In this document: piece by piece, positions 62,397 through 64,000 of the stretch | Position numbering within the stretch: the first letter of the stretch is position 1 | Layout of the letters: every line of letters begins with the position of its first letter | NCBI GenBank assembly: GCA_023663145.1 | Contig: JAMPHZ010000006.1 | Coordinates: forward strand, 1 to 64,000 | Origin: Odoribacter sp. | GTDB lineage: Bacteria > Bacteroidota > Bacteroidia > Bacteroidales > Muribaculaceae | Length of the DNA stretch: 64,000 nt | Reading direction: 5' to 3' | Made by a program: the position numbers and the translations under genes | Notes under the pieces: generated by a model | The model's input: only the letters and a program-made list of their open reading frames with translations | Databases searched by the model: none | Told to the model about the DNA's origin: nothing

Positions 62397-64000
62397 ATGG
62401 CTGCTAAATCTATAACCCTAAGGCTTGTCGCTTTCTCAGATGCCGCAGGTAAATTTGAACCTGACGCTCCCCTCAACGGTAACGAGGACAACTTCTTCAT
62501 CGATGATGACCTGACAGATAATGTATCGGGGCCAACCCGCATGGACACCCCGGTGCCGTTGGGCGATTATGGCTGTATAATGGCCGTAGCCGACGGAATG
62601 GGAGGACAGAACGCCGGCGAAGTGGCATCGGAAATCGCCGTCGACACTATTGCCGATCTATTCTCGCGCGACCGACTGACACCTCAGATCATAGCCTCAC
62701 CTCAATCACGGGCCGAATATATAAAACAGACCATTATAGAGGCTGACCGTCGGGTGAAAGCCGGCGTTGAAGGCCACCCCGAACGAGAGGGAATGGGCTC
62801 GACAATCATCATAACATGGATCATAGGAGATGAAATTTCAGTAGGATGGTTAGGAGATTCCCGGGCCTATCGGTTCAATCCGCGATACGGACTTAAACCG
62901 ATATCCAAAGACCACACTTACGTGCAGGAGCTGGCCGACAAAGGCATTATCACTTATGATGACACCTTCGGACATCCTCAGGGAAATATAGTCACCCGAT
63001 CGCTCGGTGACCCAGGCATCGCCCCTCTCCCCGAATGCATTAACTCTAAAATATACAGTGGCGATGTGATAATGATGTGCAGCGATGGCCTAAGCGGAGT
63101 GGTCCCCGATCGGCCTATGCGCGGAATAAGCGACTCCTTAGAAGGCATAATGGCCTCAAACTATGACAACCTGTCACAGATGCGCGCCGAACTCATGGAT
63201 GCCGCCAAACGCCAGCATTGGTATGACAATGTCACAGTACTCCTCTGCCGACTTGACGGAAACCTACCCGCCCCTCCTAAAGCGAAAAAATCAACCACAG
63301 CCGCCGTTACCGGCGATGCCACAAAACCGGCAGTGCAATCTGCGCCCGGGAAAGACAACAACAAGAAAATCCTTATCGGCATAGTCGCCGCAGTGCTCGT
63401 CGCAGCGGCAGTGGCAGTAGGAATAAAATTCCTCAATACCGATACAGAACCAAAATTCTCCGAATCCGAGGAAATAGAACTGAAAGCTTCTCCACAGATT
63501 GTGGAAGGGCAAACCGTCAATCCGGCCGAGAATCCCGAGGCGCCCATGCCCAAAGCCCCGGTAAACATTCCGCATCAACAGGCCGGCCCGCCCGCACCGG
63601 CAACAACCACCACTCCTCCACCCACCGAGGAACTTGCATCGCCACAACATGAGGTTGCGACTGTAGCACAGGAAGAAGAAGCGACACCCGCCACATCGGC
63701 CATGAAAGAAGCAATAGACTGGAAAAACAATCTCGTGAAACGTCTGGTTAACTTCAGCACACAAGTACCATTATGGGAAAAGAACATTTCAGAACTCACC
63801 ACTGAAATCAACAAAGCGCCCGCCGATGCTGATGAGAAAACCAAGAACAAGTTAAGACAACGCGTCACAGCACTTGAAAACCGGCTTCCGCTATACCTCG
63901 AACTTGTGACGATGAAAGGTAAAATGAGCGACGCGTCACTCAAAAAGAAAGTCGACGAACTGCTGCCGAAACTTCCTGGCATGTCAATCGACAAGATCAA
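62397..64000 (+). CDS. PP2C-family Ser/Thr phosphatase with membrane helix, cut by window end
   Basis: At least 534 residues; the frame is open to the last base. Residues 1-288 form a PP2C domain: GNEDNFF (D31), AVADGMGGQNAGEVAS (D66, G67), GSTIII, VGWLGDSRAYRF, DHTYVQELADKGII, GNIVTRSLGD, MMCSDGLSG (D230) and WYDNVTVLL (D277); all metal-binding Asp are in place. A linker follows, then one membrane helix (about 323-346), a Pro-rich stretch (355-420), and a coiled-coil region at about 430-510. This topology puts the phosphatase in the cytoplasm with a large periplasmic part. The natural partners are Ser/Thr kinases and FHA proteins; an FHA gene lies 5.8 kb upstream. Confidence 0.92.
   Translation, partial: MAAKSITLRLVAFSDAAGKFEPDAPLNGNEDNFFIDDDLTDNVSGPTRMDTPVPLGDYGCIMAVADGMGGQNAGEVASEIAVDTIADLFSRDRLTPQIIASPQSRAEYIKQTIIEADRRVKAGVEGHPEREGMGSTIIITWIIGDEISVGWLGDSRAYRFNPRYGLKPISKDHTYVQELADKGIITYDDTFGHPQGNIVTRSLGDPGIAPLPECINSKIYSGDVIMMCSDGLSGVVPDRPMRGISDSLEGIMASNYDNLSQMRAELMDAAKRQHWYDNVTVLLCRLDGNLPAPPKAKKSTTAAVTGDATKPAVQSAPGKDNNKKILIGIVAAVLVAAAVAVGIKFLNTDTEPKFSESEEIELKASPQIVEGQTVNPAENPEAPMPKAPVNIPHQQAGPPAPATTTTPPPTEELASPQHEVATVAQEEEATPATSAMKEAIDWKNNLVKRLVNFSTQVPLWEKNISELTTEINKAPADADEKTKNKLRQRVTALENRLPLYLELVTMKGKMSDASLKKKVDELLPKLPGMSIDKI

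Overview
The window looks like a chromosomal segment of a Bacteroidales bacterium, most likely Muribaculaceae or a close relative (family-level placement is inference). Direct signs are many upstream sequences of the form TAnnTTTG, often with TTTG 19-21 bases further upstream (the Bacteroidetes sigma-ABfr promoter type), lack of obvious Shine-Dalgarno sequences, lipoprotein signals of the LxxSC type, and families largely confined to Bacteroidetes (DUF349 array, DUF3078, DUF4834, DUF2807, FtsL-like, PF14512-type nitroreductase, phosphatidylserine decarboxylase plus pssA). Coding density is high. I see no insertion sequence, prophage, CRISPR array or rRNA; there is one tRNA and one SRP RNA.

Layout. 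0-10 kb: serpin lipoprotein (minus), DUF349 protein, sugar-phosphate transferase, a decayed GT25 glycosyltransferase pseudogene following an aminotransferase (minus), then a lipoprotein and an ABC ATPase/permease pair. 10-22 kb: housekeeping run purB, COG0523 metallochaperone, SIS-only arabinose-5-phosphate isomerase, a PfkB-fold protein with a lost catalytic motif, ribH, small lipoprotein, SUI1-like factor, nitroreductase, rnz, tadA, lpxB, pfkA and a large Ig-like lipoprotein. 22-25.7 kb: tRNA-Asp, DUF2807 protein (minus), small secreted protein, secreted GH13 enzyme, and two unusually long intergenic palindromes. 25.7-41 kb: a compact division and cell wall (dcw) operon rsmH-ftsL-ftsI-murE-mraY-murD-ftsW-murG-murC-ftsQ-ftsA-ftsZ, with a full promoter in front of rsmH and no mraZ. 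41-53 kb: sirtuin, rbfA, LolE/FtsX-like permease, radical SAM protein, corA, divergent SDR, phoH-like, purC, menG, DUF3078 protein, two small secreted proteins, mtnN, an AlbA_2 protein, and minus-strand queC/queF preceded by the SRP RNA gene. 53.7-55.5 kb: psd, pssA, DUF4834.

55.6-64 kb is the least familiar part: two related membrane proteins with long acidic tails flank a zinc-ribbon/FHA protein, followed by a secreted Sel1-repeat protein, a WG-repeat lipoprotein, a SlyD-like FKBP behind a sigma-54-like promoter, and a membrane-anchored PP2C phosphatase that runs off the window. FHA plus PP2C suggests Ser/Thr phospho-signalling at the envelope; no kinase is inside the window, so the system is incomplete here and its function is inference.

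Other points worth a look: the SRP RNA apical loop, precise lesions in the GT25 pseudogene, two enzyme-fold proteins lacking catalytic residues (PfkB and SDR), a sirtuin without the zinc cysteines, and promoter positions that decide several start codons.
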